A stretch of 43,126 nucleotides of DNA from Desulfurivibrio sp. (GTDB lineage Bacteria > Desulfobacterota > Desulfobulbia > Desulfobulbales > SURF-16): NCBI GenBank assembly GCA_003605035.1, contig QZKJ01000115.1, positions 1-43,126 on the forward strand, written 5' to 3'. The notes under the pieces were generated by a model that was not told the origin of the DNA, ran no database searches, and saw only the letters and a list, made by a program, of their open reading frames with translations. Of the stretch, positions 7,939 through 16,428 are shown one piece after another. Made by a program: the position numbers and the translations under genes. The first letter of the stretch is position 1. Every line of letters begins with the position of its first letter.

Positions 7939-9123
7939 TTAATGTTCGGCGTGATGTTCAAAGGCACGACCAAAGAATCTTTCACCCAGGATAAATGCCG
8001 CCCCGACAAAGCCGAGACCGGCCATGGTAACCAGCAGCTCACTCACTGAAGGAACATAGCTGAAGTAGGCCGGCAGATTGTCCCATCCCTCATACTGGGG
8101 AACCAGCTGACCAGCGACCACCAGGTCGTAGCGGGAGAAGAACTGACCGACCAGTACCATCAGAGCGGCCGCGGACATGGCGGGCAGGCTTTTCATCTTT
8201 GTGAAGGCAAGCAGAGCAAGGGGGAAAAGCATGCCGATGCTGACCTCAAAGATCCAGAAGTTGGTTGCCAGCGGTCCGCCGAGAATGGCGTCGGATGCTG
8301 CGCGTCCGGCTTCCGTACCGCCGACGTAGAAGGTGATTGTTCTCCATGCGGTGGCAACGCCTACCAGGAAAAGCATCAGGGTGAGAACCTTGGCAGCGCT
8401 CTGCACGCCCTTGTAAGTCGCCTCATTCATTTCTTCATTGCGCATCTTATAGGCAAAGTTGGTGAAGAGAACCGCAGCGGCTGCGCCTGACATGAATGAA
8501 CAGGCCAGGAAGTAAATGGGCAGCTGGGCGCCATACCAGTAAGGACGGGCGGAGAGGGTGGCAAATACTGCGCCCAGGTTGGTGTTGGCAGCAACTTCCG
8601 CCAGCGCGCCAAGCACGCCGAGGGTAACGGCCAGCTTATACTGACGGGTCAAGATCAGGAAGAATTCCACGAACATGAAGCCCACGGCCAGTCCGTAAAG
8701 CGTGCCCATCCACCAGATGTTGGAGGTGAGATTGGGAGAGGTGATGTTATAAATTGCCATTCTCCAGGGGCTTTCAAGCTCGAGTCCGATCAAGGTAAAG
8801 CCGCCGATAATGGTGATGATTGACAGCCAGACCATTCTGTTTGCCAGCGGCGCCAGGCGGTTGCCGCCGAAGATATGACTGATGGCTGCCAGCAGACAGA
8901 GGCCGGTAGAGGTGATGGCAAAGAAAGCGTAGGAGGAGATCAGAATCCCCCACGGCATCTCGCGGGTGTTGTTGTACACATTGTGATGGCCGGCATAAAA
9001 GCCGTAAAGACCGGCGCCGACTCCTGCCACAGCCATCAACACGAAAAGCAGTGTGATTTTATTCAACCCCGGTGTGGCAACTTTTGGTTCAGCAGTTGCT
9101 GCTAGTGAAAATCCGTTTGACAT
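7939..9123 (-). CDS. NrfD/PsrC/HybB-type quinone-interacting membrane subunit (copy 1)
   Basis: This is a 394-residue polytopic inner-membrane protein of the NrfD superfamily (DsrP, QrcD, HybB and PsrC are relatives). Members exchange electrons between menaquinone and an associated ferredoxin or cytochrome subunit. About ten hydrophobic helices are visible. Conserved stretches include R-E-M-P-W-G, S-P-N-L-T-S-N-I-W-W-M-G-T-L-Y-G and R-Y-D-L-V-V-A-G. The start is the ATG at 9123, preceded by GAGAGGAGG; the longer open frame adds six unlikely residues. It is closely paralogous to the gene at 15163-16365 along its whole length. No catalytic molybdopterin subunit is adjacent; the nearest partners are the ferredoxin and triheme cytochrome at 10454-11668. 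Topology and family are clear; the physiological donor is not. Confidence 0.88.
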   Translation of the reverse strand: MSNGFSLAATAEPKVATPGLNKITLLFVLMAVAGVGAGLYGFYAGHHNVYNNTREMPWGILISSYAFFAITSTGLCLLAAISHIFGGNRLAPLANRMVWLSIITIIGGFTLIGLELESPWRMAIYNITSPNLTSNIWWMGTLYGLAVGFMFVEFFLILTRQYKLAVTLGVLGALAEVAANTNLGAVFATLSARPYWYGAQLPIYFLACSFMSGAAAAVLFTNFAYKMRNEEMNEATYKGVQSAAKVLTLMLFLVGVATAWRTITFYVGGTEAGRAASDAILGGPLATNFWIFEVSIGMLFPLALLAFTKMKSLPAMSAAALMVLVGQFFSRYDLVVAGQLVPQYEGWDNLPAYFSYVPSVSELLVTMAGLGFVGAAFILGERFFGRAFEHHAEH

Positions 9124-9341
9124 TTTGAGTCCTCCTCTCATTTTGCGTTAACAAGTTACACACATTAAATTGGATATTTTAAATGACAGTTTACCTGTCC
9201 AGTGATTCCTGCGAAAAATATCTTGTTTTCGATCGATAAATCTGCTAAAAATTCTATGTTTCTTTGCCCCGTTATCCGCCGCCTTCTTCATCAGACCGCC
9301 ATCCGTATGAAGCCGCCCAGCGGATCAAACATTTTTGCCGC

Positions 9342-9569
9342 TCAAACCGGCTCGGGCTCGTTCTGATTTCCATTTTTCGTTGCCAGGCTGTGCAGGCCGA
9401 TGATGACGGCAAAGATGGAAAACGGGCCCATGATGATGAAGAGGCAGAGAGAGAGGGTAAACCAGAAGGCCTCGCTCAGCTTGCCCATACTGTCAGCCAG
9501 CTTTGTAACTATTGATTTTTTCTCGTTTTTACTTTGGCACGTTGAAAGCAGATGGATTAAGGCACTCAT
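9342..9569 (-). CDS. small single-span membrane protein upstream of nrfD copy 1
   Basis: This is a 75-residue protein whose start is well supported: AAAGGAGG lies six bases before the ATG. It has a polar N-terminal third, one or two hydrophobic segments (about residues 34-62) and a charged, proline-containing tail ending in E-P-E-P-V. I do not recognise a family. It is the first gene after the -24/-12 promoter at 9629-9644 and precedes nrfD copy 1 by about 220 bp, so it probably belongs to that transcript. The second nrfD copy is also preceded by a small hydrophobic protein (16429-16545), though the two are not obviously alike. A role as an accessory or assembly subunit of the NrfD complex is a guess. 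Confidence 0.65.
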   Translation of the reverse strand: MSALIHLLSTCQSKNEKKSIVTKLADSMGKLSEAFWFTLSLCLFIIMGPFSIFAVIIGLHSLATKNGNQNEPEPV

Positions 9570-9628
9570 GACAGCCTCCTTTTTTCTCGTTCTTGGCTAG
9601 GCTTCTTTCTCGTTTGACCTGGTAAATG

Positions 9629-9644
9629 AGCAATAGCTGTGCCA
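9629..9644 (-). promoter_or_regulatory. sigma54 (-24/-12) promoter
   Basis: On the minus strand the sequence reads TGGCAC-AGCTA-TTGCT, an exact match to the sigma54 consensus TGGCAC-N5-TTGCW. Transcription would start near 9617, about 50 bases before the small membrane-protein gene at 9569, and continue into nrfD copy 1 and merR copy 1. The sigma54 activator encoded at 11979-14378 is the obvious candidate to drive it. No second match of this quality was found upstream of the ferredoxin operon or of nrfD copy 2. Confidence 0.85.
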
Positions 9645-9649
9645 CGAAA

Positions 9650-10380
9650 TGGAAGAACAGCGGGCAGCCCGCAGCGGAGGTTTCCTAACTCCTTCTAATT
9701 TCATGCAAATCATTAGTTATAAATATTAATTTCCACTACTTTTTTGCAGAAATTATATCCAAATAATCTATCCTGCCGGGCTAATTATGCGTCCTAGCCT
9801 GAGACACCAGGCATGGCAAAATACGCCCGTAAAACTACCTATATCCCTGCATCGGGCGTAAAATTCCCTGCCTCTTCCCCGTTGCCCCCAAAGAGCCAAA
9901 TTCATACAATTCATTAAATTTCAATAGGTTAAACCTGCGACAATCTGCCGCAGACAAAACCTGCGCCTGATTTTTGCTCCCAGCAAGACAAAACGGATCA
10001 TTTTTCGCCCATATCGGCAAAAGCAACAGGTCACTGGTTTTCACCCCAGCTTGCTTATTTTTTCTAAGTAAAAACAGCAGAGTAGCAGCAAAAAACGCAA
10101 AAGCAGCGCCCGACTCGCAACAACCGACAGGAACTGTGCAAAGAAAAATAACAGCAGGGAAAACAGCAGAGTAAGGACTTATCAGGCCGCAGGCCAGGAG
10201 ACACCCAGGGAAGAGAGGAAACAGCCAAGCAACTCTTGTACATCGCCGCTTATAACTATAAGCGGAAATCTGCAAATAAGAAGAGAGAGATTATGTGGAT
10301 AAGACTCGCTTGAATTAAAATGAGCGGAGTGGCGCAGAAAACGCCTTAACTGCAGAAAAACGATTTGATCAGGACGGGAG
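9650..10380. other. long intergenic region upstream of the sigma54 promoter
   Basis: No supported gene lies in these ~730 bp. An open frame on the minus strand (9835-10275) lacks a ribosome binding site and has no recognisable domain. The stretch contains a palindrome CCGCTTATA-AC-TATAAGCGG at 10246-10265. The part between about 9700 and 9800 lies where activator-binding sites for the sigma54 promoter would be expected, but I see no clear inverted repeat there. Confidence 0.4.
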
Positions 10381-10381
10381 C

Positions 10382-10429
10382 AAAAAACCCCTGCAAGGGC
10401 GAAGATACATTCCTTGCGCCCTTGCAGGG
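10382..10429 (-). terminator. intrinsic terminator of the ferredoxin-cytochrome operon
   Basis: A perfect 13-bp stem (CCCTGCAAGGGCG at 10389-10401 with its complement at 10417-10429) is followed on the minus strand by G-TTTTTT-G. It lies 25 bp after the stop codon of the triheme cytochrome gene. It separates that operon from the downstream nrfD unit, showing that the two are transcribed separately. Confidence 0.85.
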
Positions 10430-10453
10430 TCGGTTCAAAAGCCTGTGGAAAAC

Positions 10454-10891
10454 TTAATGTCCGCCGCCATGGGCGTCAGTCTTCGGGCCTCCCTGCATGC
10501 GATCAAAACCCTTTACGCCGATATGGCAGACGGTGCAGCGGGTATTGGAGGCAAAAGCAGTCTGCCCGTCATGACAGGCGCCGCAGTATTTGCCGTCGTA
10601 AAGCGACTGCATGGTGAAATCATCATTCTGCTCGGCACTGCCGATCTCCATTTGAAAAACTTCATCATGGCAGCTGTCGCACTCAAGACCTGCATCCATG
10701 GTATGGGTCTTGTGGTTGAAAATAACCGCCTTTACCGGCACGGTAAAGACAATCGGCGCCTGGGGGCCATAGGCATCCTCATCATACTCCTCTTCCTGCC
10801 CGATCGCCTGCCCCCATGCCAGGACAAGAAGCACCCCGGCAAGAGCCAACACATTGAAGAAACCCGCAAAACCTTTCTGATCACTATTCAT
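10454..10891 (-). CDS. exported triheme c-type cytochrome
   Basis: This is a 145-residue periplasmic electron carrier. The start is the ATG at 10891 (M-N-S-D-Q-K), six bases after AGAGAGG; the longer open frame starts with TTG inside that ribosome-binding region. Residues 8-31 form a Sec signal or membrane anchor. Three haem-binding motifs follow: C71-D-S-C-H, C103-G-A-C-H and C119-T-V-C-H. Additional histidines (F-N-H60-K-T-H63) can serve as distal ligands, as in class III cytochromes. The C-terminus is Gly/His-rich. It is encoded 18 bases after the ferredoxin gene, in the same operon. The pairing of triheme cytochrome and multi-cluster ferredoxin recalls DsrJ-DsrO, with NrfD proteins nearby in the role of DsrP. 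That analogy is inference; sequence details differ from DsrJ. Confidence 0.87.
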   Translation of the reverse strand: MNSDQKGFAGFFNVLALAGVLLVLAWGQAIGQEEEYDEDAYGPQAPIVFTVPVKAVIFNHKTHTMDAGLECDSCHDEVFQMEIGSAEQNDDFTMQSLYDGKYCGACHDGQTAFASNTRCTVCHIGVKGFDRMQGGPKTDAHGGGH

Positions 10892-10909
10892 AGTCATCCT
10901 CTCTGGCAA

Positions 10910-11668
10910 TTAGTCGTTCATATAATAGATATTGGGAAGCGCTCCGGTTTCGGGACGCAAAACCCAGGCAACTTTTTCCGGAGCATGGATCAGTTTATAA
11001 ACCCTGCTGCCAGGATCGGAAAGATCACCAAATACACGGACATCCGCCGGGCAGGCGGCGGCGCAGGCCGTCTCTTTCTCTCCGTTCGCCAGTCTCGTAT
11101 CATAACAGAAGTTGCATTTGTCCACCGCACGGATCTCTTCCTTGAAATAGCGCGCATTATACGGACAGGCTGCCATACACGTTTTACAGCCGATACATTT
11201 TTTATAATCCATCATGACGATGCCGGTTTTCTTATCCTTATAGGTGGCCTTGGTCGGACAGACACGCACGCAGGGCGGACGGTTGCAGTGATTGCAGAGA
11301 ACCGGCATGAAAATGCGCTCACTCTCGCCGGGACCGGTTTCCCGCTCCATCTCCAGGATGGTCGTTCTGTATCCATAGGAAGGCACATGGTTGGTTTTCA
11401 CGCAGGCCTCTTTACAGCGCTCACAGTCCACGCAGCGATTCTGACGGATGACCATGGAGTAATGAGGACTGTAAGGAAATTTCTGGGCCTGCTGCGGCAT
11501 GACTTCGACAACGCCCTGCGCATTGCGGGCTGAGGTCAGGGACAGGACGGTACCGCCAAGGAACACGCCGGTTACCGAAAGCCCGAATTTCAAAAAACGC
11601 CGTCGCTCTCTGGAGGGCAGATTTTCAACTCCCTCATTTTTGAGCTTTTCCAAGTCGCTAATTTTCAT
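10910..11668 (-). CDS. Tat-exported multi-[4Fe-4S] ferredoxin subunit (DsrO/NrfC/PsrB type)
   Basis: This is a 252-residue periplasmic iron-sulphur electron-transfer subunit. A twin-arginine signal is evident at residues 22-45 (R-R-R-F-L-K-F followed by a hydrophobic stretch). Four cysteine groups that would bind four [4Fe-4S] clusters follow: C79-x2-C82-x2-C85-x3-C89; C125-x2-C128-x4-C133-x3-C137; C159-x2-C162-x2-C165-x3-C169; and C185-x2-C188 with C202 and C206. This is the pattern of NrfC/PsrB/DsrO proteins, which pass electrons between a NrfD-type membrane protein and a periplasmic partner. It starts at an ATG preceded by GAGGGAG, is followed directly by the triheme cytochrome, and is divergent from the sigma54 activator. 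No catalytic Mo/W subunit accompanies it. Confidence 0.92.
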   Translation of the reverse strand: MKISDLEKLKNEGVENLPSRERRRFLKFGLSVTGVFLGGTVLSLTSARNAQGVVEVMPQQAQKFPYSPHYSMVIRQNRCVDCERCKEACVKTNHVPSYGYRTTILEMERETGPGESERIFMPVLCNHCNRPPCVRVCPTKATYKDKKTGIVMMDYKKCIGCKTCMAACPYNARYFKEEIRAVDKCNFCYDTRLANGEKETACAAACPADVRVFGDLSDPGSRVYKLIHAPEKVAWVLRPETGALPNIYYMND

Positions 11669-11978
11669 AGTGCATCTCCCTCAAAAAATTATTAACAGGG
11701 CAGCCCGCCAAGGCGGATCGCCAATTTTTGCTATTTATTCAAACATGTTACAATGAAATATCCGAAATCAGCCAAACAAATAATCGGGTATGAAATACAT
11801 ATAAGCGCGTCGCACAAACAATCACACAAATGCAAAACTGTCAAGTCAATTCTGCAACAAAGGTGTAGCACAGCCACAAGTGACTTGACTGCAGGCAAGC
11901 TTATGACTAAGTTGCCCAACGGAAAACACCAGCTGTCAGGCCAGGCAACTGGTACCAACTCAACAACCAGGCAGGAAA
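11669..11978. promoter_or_regulatory. divergent control region between ferredoxin operon and sigma54 activator
   Basis: This 310-bp AT-rich gap separates two divergent units. For the minus-strand operon, TTGGCT-N17-TGTAAC (about 11738-11776) is a possible sigma70-type promoter. I found no GG-N10-GC sigma54 signature in that direction. An inverted repeat CAAGTCA (11842-11848) / TGACTTG (11881-11887) lies about 100 bp before the activator gene and may be a regulator binding site. These assignments are tentative. Confidence 0.35.
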
Positions 11979-14378
11979 ATGAACATGAATCCGCAAGACC
12001 GCCTCCCGCCCCGGGTCATACCACCTGTATTTACCGTTAATGCCAGGTGGGAGATCAGCTACTTCAGTGAGGCCGCAGCAGAACTCCTGGGAGTGCAGGC
12101 CGCCAGCGCCATCGGCCGGAACTGCAGGGAATTCTTCAGCCATCACGAGCACCTGACTGATTTTCTGCAACTCTGTTCGACCATTTCCGCAGGCAAATCG
12201 CTGACCTCCTTCCCCATGACGCTGAGAAATTCCGCCGCCGACCGGCATCCTACGGTCACCGTCACCGCCATTCCGGTGCCGGACAAGGAGGGCAACCTCG
12301 CCGGCGCCATTGTCAGTTTTCAGGAAACGCCGCAATCATTCATGGTCAATCAGCTGGTGCTCGACTCCCTGGCAGACGGAGTATTCACCGTTGACAGCAA
12401 CTGGCGGATCACCTCTTTTAACAAGACGGCTGAGGCCATCACCGGCTGGACCAATGAAGAGGTCGTCGGCAGATCCTGCCGGGACGTGTTTCACTCCAAT
12501 GTCTGCGGTGACTCCTGCCTGCTCGCCAGGAGCGTCAGTGAAGGCAGAACCATCCTGGACAGGTCGATCTTCATCGAGAGGAAAGATGGCACCACGGTGC
12601 CGGTCAGTATCAGCGCCGCTCCCCTCACCGACCATGAAGGCAGGGTCATCGGCGGAGTCGAAAGCTTCCAGGACATCACCGCGACCATCACCAAAAAACT
12701 GATTTTAAACGCCATAGCCGACGGGGTTTTTACGGTTGATCGCAACTGGAAAATCAGTTCATTCAACAAGGCGGCGGAATTAATAACCGGCTGGACCGAG
12801 AAGGAGGTCATCGGCAAATCATGCAGCCAGATCTTCCATTCCAATGTCTGCGGAGAGGCATGCATCCTGGGCCAGAGCGTCAAACAGCGCAAAACAATCA
12901 TTGACCAGACCATTTACATAAAATCAAAAAAAGGCGAGACCATCCCGCTCAACATCAGCGCCGCCCCCTTCCTGGATCATCAGGGCAAGATTATCGGCGG
13001 CATTGAGACCTTCCGGGATATAACCAGCAGCATCAAGAACCACCTCATCCTTGATTCTATTGCCGACGGGGTTTTCACGGTGGACCGCAACTGGAAGATC
13101 ACCTCATTCAACCGGGCCGCGGAACAGATCACCGGCTGGGCAGGCAAGGATGCCATCGGCAAATCGTGCAGCGAAATTTTCCATTCAAGCATCTGCGGCA
13201 AAAACTGCGCCATTGCACAATGCCTTTACAGCGGCCAGCCTGTTGCCAATCTCTCCATCACTATTGACAACGCCAAGAGGGAAAAGATCCCAATCAGCAT
13301 CAGCGCGGCGCCACTGATCGACAATGACGGCAACATCATCGGCGGGGTTGAAACCTTCCGCGACCTGTCAACCCTTGCCAGCCTGCGCAAACAGCTGACA
13401 AAGAATTACACCTTTGACGCGATCATCAGCAAAAGCGCGTCAATGCAACGCATCTTCACTATCCTGCCTGAAATCGCCAGAAGCCCGAGCACCGTGCTGA
13501 TCCTGGGGGAAAGCGGCACCGGAAAGGAACTGGTGGCGCGGGCCATCTTCAATGCCAGCCACCGGTCGGATAAACCCTTTGTCATCGTCAACTGCGGCGC
13601 CCTGCCCGAAACCCTGCTCGAGTCGGAGCTGTTCGGTTACAAGGCAGGGGCATTCACCGACGCCAAAAAAGACAAAATCGGCCGCTTCGCCGCTGCTGAA
13701 AAAGGCACCCTGTTCCTCGACGAAATCGGCGACATCCCCCAGTCCCTGCAGGTGAAACTCCTGCGGGTCCTGCAGAATAAGGTATACGAACCACTGGGTT
13801 CCAACACCTCGGTCCAGGCCGATGTCCGCATCATCACCGCCACAAACCGTAATCTGCAGGAACTGGTGCAGCAGGGATCATTCCGGGAGGATCTTTTTTA
13901 CCGGCTCAACGTGGTGAAAATCTTCCTGCCACCCTTACGGGAGCGGCGGGAGGATATCCCCCTGCTGACCGACCATTTCATCCGGCAGTTCAGTGCGCTG
14001 CAGGGCAAGGATATCGTGGGCATTGCCAGCGCGGCCATAAATATTCTCATGCGCTACGATTATCCCGGCAACATCAGGGAACTGGAAAACATCATTGAAT
14101 ATGCCTTTATTCTCTGCGACGGGGGGTTTATCCAGCCGGAACATCTTCCCGAACCTTTTTATACGCCCGGCAGCGCGGCTCAGGCTAAAGTTGCGCCGAT
14201 TACCGCGGCCTCGCAGACCCTGGAAGAAATCGAGAAGCAGGCAATCTACCTGGCCCTGGGAAAAAACAAATGGCGCAGGATGGGTACCTGCCGGGAACTG
14301 GGCATATCAAAGGATACCCTGCGCCGCAAAATTGAACGTTACGGTTTGCAGAACCCCACAGGAGAGGAGTCTGACTGA
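11979..14378 (+). CDS. sigma54-dependent activator with four PAS domains, three cysteine-bearing
   Basis: This is a 799-residue bacterial enhancer-binding protein. Residues 15-118 form a divergent PAS domain. Residues about 129-234, 244-349 and 359-464 are three near-identical PAS repeats at an exact 115-residue period, each with C-x3-F-H-S-x2-C-G-x2-C (C167/C176/C180, C282/C291/C295, C397/C406/C410). The AAA+ domain (about 482-715) has Walker A G-E-S-G-T-G-K (510-516), Walker B L-F-L-D-E (578-582) and the sigma54-contact loop written G-A-F-T-D-A (557-562) instead of GAFTGA. A Fis-type helix-turn-helix ends the protein. The cysteine PAS domains probably sense redox state or bind a cofactor such as Fe-S or haem (inference). 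It is divergent from the ferredoxin operon and is the likely activator of the -24/-12 promoter at 9629-9644. Confidence 0.92.
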   Translation: MNMNPQDRLPPRVIPPVFTVNARWEISYFSEAAAELLGVQAASAIGRNCREFFSHHEHLTDFLQLCSTISAGKSLTSFPMTLRNSAADRHPTVTVTAIPVPDKEGNLAGAIVSFQETPQSFMVNQLVLDSLADGVFTVDSNWRITSFNKTAEAITGWTNEEVVGRSCRDVFHSNVCGDSCLLARSVSEGRTILDRSIFIERKDGTTVPVSISAAPLTDHEGRVIGGVESFQDITATITKKLILNAIADGVFTVDRNWKISSFNKAAELITGWTEKEVIGKSCSQIFHSNVCGEACILGQSVKQRKTIIDQTIYIKSKKGETIPLNISAAPFLDHQGKIIGGIETFRDITSSIKNHLILDSIADGVFTVDRNWKITSFNRAAEQITGWAGKDAIGKSCSEIFHSSICGKNCAIAQCLYSGQPVANLSITIDNAKREKIPISISAAPLIDNDGNIIGGVETFRDLSTLASLRKQLTKNYTFDAIISKSASMQRIFTILPEIARSPSTVLILGESGTGKELVARAIFNASHRSDKPFVIVNCGALPETLLESELFGYKAGAFTDAKKDKIGRFAAAEKGTLFLDEIGDIPQSLQVKLLRVLQNKVYEPLGSNTSVQADVRIITATNRNLQELVQQGSFREDLFYRLNVVKIFLPPLRERREDIPLLTDHFIRQFSALQGKDIVGIASAAINILMRYDYPGNIRELENIIEYAFILCDGGFIQPEHLPEPFYTPGSAAQAKVAPITAASQTLEEIEKQAIYLALGKNKWRRMGTCRELGISKDTLRRKIERYGLQNPTGEESD

Positions 14379-14423
14379 CGGAGTTCTCCGCGGCAAACGC
14401 TTTGTGCTGCCTGCGACAAAAAA

Positions 14424-14461
14424 GCGGAATTCCGCTCTGCTGAGAGGAATTCCGCTTTTTT
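14424..14461. terminator. bidirectional terminator between activator and merR copy 2
   Basis: GCGGAATTCC (14424-14433) and GGAATTCCGC (14446-14455) form a 10-bp stem, extended by flanking A and T runs on either side. It therefore works as an intrinsic terminator in both directions. It lies 45 bp after the activator stop and about 160 bp after the end of the convergent merR copy 2. Confidence 0.85.
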
Positions 14462-14621
14462 ATCAAACTGCACAAAACCATGAACAACCTTTTCCGGTCA
14501 AGAGGCGAGCAGAACTGCGTCCTCGAGCTCTCCTGCCACTGGATGATACCTGCTTATCCACACAATTTTCTTTCCTGCTCCTGAAAAGCGTCGGCAGCAA
14601 GAGGTAAGATGCGCGGGAAAA

Positions 14622-15065
14622 TCAGCCTGGTAATACTTGCTTTTTTTTTCCAGTGGTTTTTTTTTTCTTTTCCAGATCTGCCAACTTTGCCTGGCGCTCG
14701 GCAACCTTATCGCCAACCTCGTACAGGGTGCGGGGGCAGGACCAGTCAACCCTTGCCAGACATCCTTCATGGATGTCAGCAGGGCAGCCGGCTACCTCCC
14801 AGCAGGGAATCAGCTTCAACAACTTCTTCAAACCAGGGATACTGATGCCCTGCTCATGAATCATCTTCCGCAGACAATCAATCCATCTGATATCATTTGG
14901 AGAGAACATGCGTCGTGACCCACGATGGGCGGGCTTTATCAATCCTTCAGCTTCGTAAATCCGAAGCGTTCTCGGATGGACATTGAGCAGTCTTGCCGCA
15001 ACCCCGATCGGGTAAATCGGCAGATCAGGCCGTAAGGGCTGTATATCAGACTTCTTTCTGGCCAT
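14622..15065 (-). CDS. MerR-type regulator with CW-cysteine motif (copy 2)
   Basis: This 147-residue transcription factor is paralogous to the one at 7470-7841. The start is the ATG at 15065 because AAGGAG lies six bases before it. The MerR winged helix spans about residues 16-85, with L-N-V-H-P-R-T-L-R-I-Y-E-A-E-G-L-I-K-P matching copy 1 almost exactly. The tail carries P-C88-W89-x4-C94-P-x6-C102, identical in spacing to copy 1, plus C110, and ends in a lysine-rich stretch absent from copy 1. It follows nrfD copy 2 by about 100 bp and a hairpin, repeating the nrfD-hairpin-merR order of the first copy. A ligand- or redox-responsive regulator of the module is the natural inference; no effector is known. 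Confidence 0.82.
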   Translation of the reverse strand: MARKKSDIQPLRPDLPIYPIGVAARLLNVHPRTLRIYEAEGLIKPAHRGSRRMFSPNDIRWIDCLRKMIHEQGISIPGLKKLLKLIPCWEVAGCPADIHEGCLARVDWSCPRTLYEVGDKVAERQAKLADLEKKKKTTGKKKQVLPG

Positions 15066-15112
15066 TTTCATCTCCTTAGACTCTTTGTCCTGTTTTGCAG
15101 CTTTAGTGAGAG

Positions 15113-15139
15113 AGGTGGAGAAGGAATGCTTCTCCACCT
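15113..15139. repeat. hairpin between nrfD copy 2 and merR copy 2
   Basis: AGGTGGAGAAG - GAATG - CTTCTCCACCT is a perfect 11-bp stem with a five-base loop, 24 bp after the nrfD copy 2 stop codon. There is no T-run in either direction, so it is more likely an mRNA-processing or stabilising structure, or a protein site, than a terminator. It occupies the same place as the hairpin at 7871-7903, although the two sequences are unrelated. Confidence 0.6.
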
Positions 15140-15162
15140 TCCTTGTTCAGAAAAGCCTGATT

Positions 15163-16365
15163 TTAGTGATCCTCGGACAGGTGGCCTTTGAAAAGACGCT
15201 CACCCATCAGGAATCCCATGGCGCAAAGAGACATACCGCCTACCACCACCATAATCTCGTGCAGGCTCGGCGTATATGACCAGAGATGGGGCTGACCAAC
15301 AATTCCCATTTCATGGAACTGGGGCACAATCATGCCGACCACAACCAGGTCATAGCGCATGATGAAGATGCCGATGATGCTTGAAACTGATGCGATAAAA
15401 AGGGCGTTTACATTTTTTGCCCGGACAGCAAGGATAATGCTGAAAGGAATAACCATGCCCATCATGATCTCGCCGATCCAGAAATTCACGGAATAGGGAC
15501 CGCTCAGGATGGACATCATGGCCTCGTATTTTCCCGGGGGTTGACCACTGACACCGGAAATCACCTTCCAGCAGGTGAAAAACATGATGACAGTCATCAG
15601 CAGGGCGCCCAGTTTGGCGGTTGACTGCAGAGAACTCTCCAGGGCCGGGCTCATCTTCCAGCCGTTCGCCTTGTAGCCGATCCAGTGGAAGAAGATGACG
15701 GCGGCAGTGCCTGACATCATGGCCGAGGTGATGAAGTAGATGGGCATGTAAGGTCCATGCCAGAATTCACGGCCATTGAGCAGTCCGAAAACCGCGCCGA
15801 GATTGCTGTGAGCGGCCACACCGGCTACCACGCCCATCAGGCCCAGATAGCCGGCCTGTTTGTGCTTGCCGGCCTGGAGCAGGGCAAACTCAATCAGCAT
15901 GAAAAAGAGGTAGGCGCCGTACAGCGTACCCATCCACCAGATGTTGGAGGTCAGGTTGGGCGAGATAACATTATAGATTGCCATGCGCCAGGGGTTTTCA
16001 ATCTCAAAGGCAATGACCACAAAACCGGCGATAATAGTGGTAATGGCCATGAAGACCGAGCGTTTGGCGATCGGCTTGAAAGCCTCAATGTTAAATACGT
16101 GACCGATTGATGAAACAAGACACAGACCGGTGGAGGTTACAACAAAGAAAACATAGGTGGCGATCAGAAGACCCCAGGGCACTTCCCTGGTAACGTTATA
16201 GGTAGCATGATAACCCTGCAGGAAAGCATGCACGCCAAAGGCGATGCCAACGATCGCCAACAAACCACTCAAGGCTATTGCGGCATTATAACCGCTGGAA
16301 GTCTTGACTGACAGTCCTTCACCCTCTTGGGGCAGAACCTGAGCTAAAATATTATTCATTGCCAT
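15163..16365 (-). CDS. NrfD/PsrC/HybB-type quinone-interacting membrane subunit (copy 2)
   Basis: This 400-residue polytopic membrane protein is paralogous to the gene at 7939-9123. The start is the ATG at 16365, preceded by GGAAGGAG; the longer open frame adds 18 residues with no ribosome binding site. About ten transmembrane helices are visible. The blocks R-E-V-P-W-G, N-P-W-R-M-A-I-Y-N, S-P-N-L-T-S-N-I-W-W-M-G-T-L-Y-G and M-R-Y-D-L-V-V-V-G are shared with copy 1. Such proteins couple a periplasmic ferredoxin or cytochrome to the menaquinone pool. Having two versions, each with its own regulator, suggests alternative membrane modules for one soluble electron-transfer unit, or two complexes used under different conditions. 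That reading is inference. Confidence 0.88.
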   Translation of the reverse strand: MAMNNILAQVLPQEGEGLSVKTSSGYNAAIALSGLLAIVGIAFGVHAFLQGYHATYNVTREVPWGLLIATYVFFVVTSTGLCLVSSIGHVFNIEAFKPIAKRSVFMAITTIIAGFVVIAFEIENPWRMAIYNVISPNLTSNIWWMGTLYGAYLFFMLIEFALLQAGKHKQAGYLGLMGVVAGVAAHSNLGAVFGLLNGREFWHGPYMPIYFITSAMMSGTAAVIFFHWIGYKANGWKMSPALESSLQSTAKLGALLMTVIMFFTCWKVISGVSGQPPGKYEAMMSILSGPYSVNFWIGEIMMGMVIPFSIILAVRAKNVNALFIASVSSIIGIFIMRYDLVVVGMIVPQFHEMGIVGQPHLWSYTPSLHEIMVVVGGMSLCAMGFLMGERLFKGHLSEDH

Positions 16366-16428
16366 TGCACTCACTCCTTCCTTCGATTTTTTTTCATGGA
16401 TCACAAGGACATTCATCAAAAAATGTGA

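Noticed and set aside
9148..9291. 47-residue basic open frame between the small membrane protein and nrfD copy 1
   Set aside because: No good Shine-Dalgarno and no recognisable feature; too weak to list as a gene.
9835..10275. 146-residue minus-strand open frame with hydrophobic stretches
   Set aside because: No ribosome binding site; sequence around it looks intergenic and includes a palindrome at its start.
10445..11533. 362-residue plus-strand open frame across the cytochrome and ferredoxin genes
   Set aside because: The minus strand encodes clear CxxCH and [4Fe-4S] motifs, so this is the antisense shadow.
11815..11850. possible sigma54 promoter (CTACAC-N5-TTGCA on the minus strand) before the ferredoxin operon
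   Set aside because: The essential GG of the -24 box is missing.
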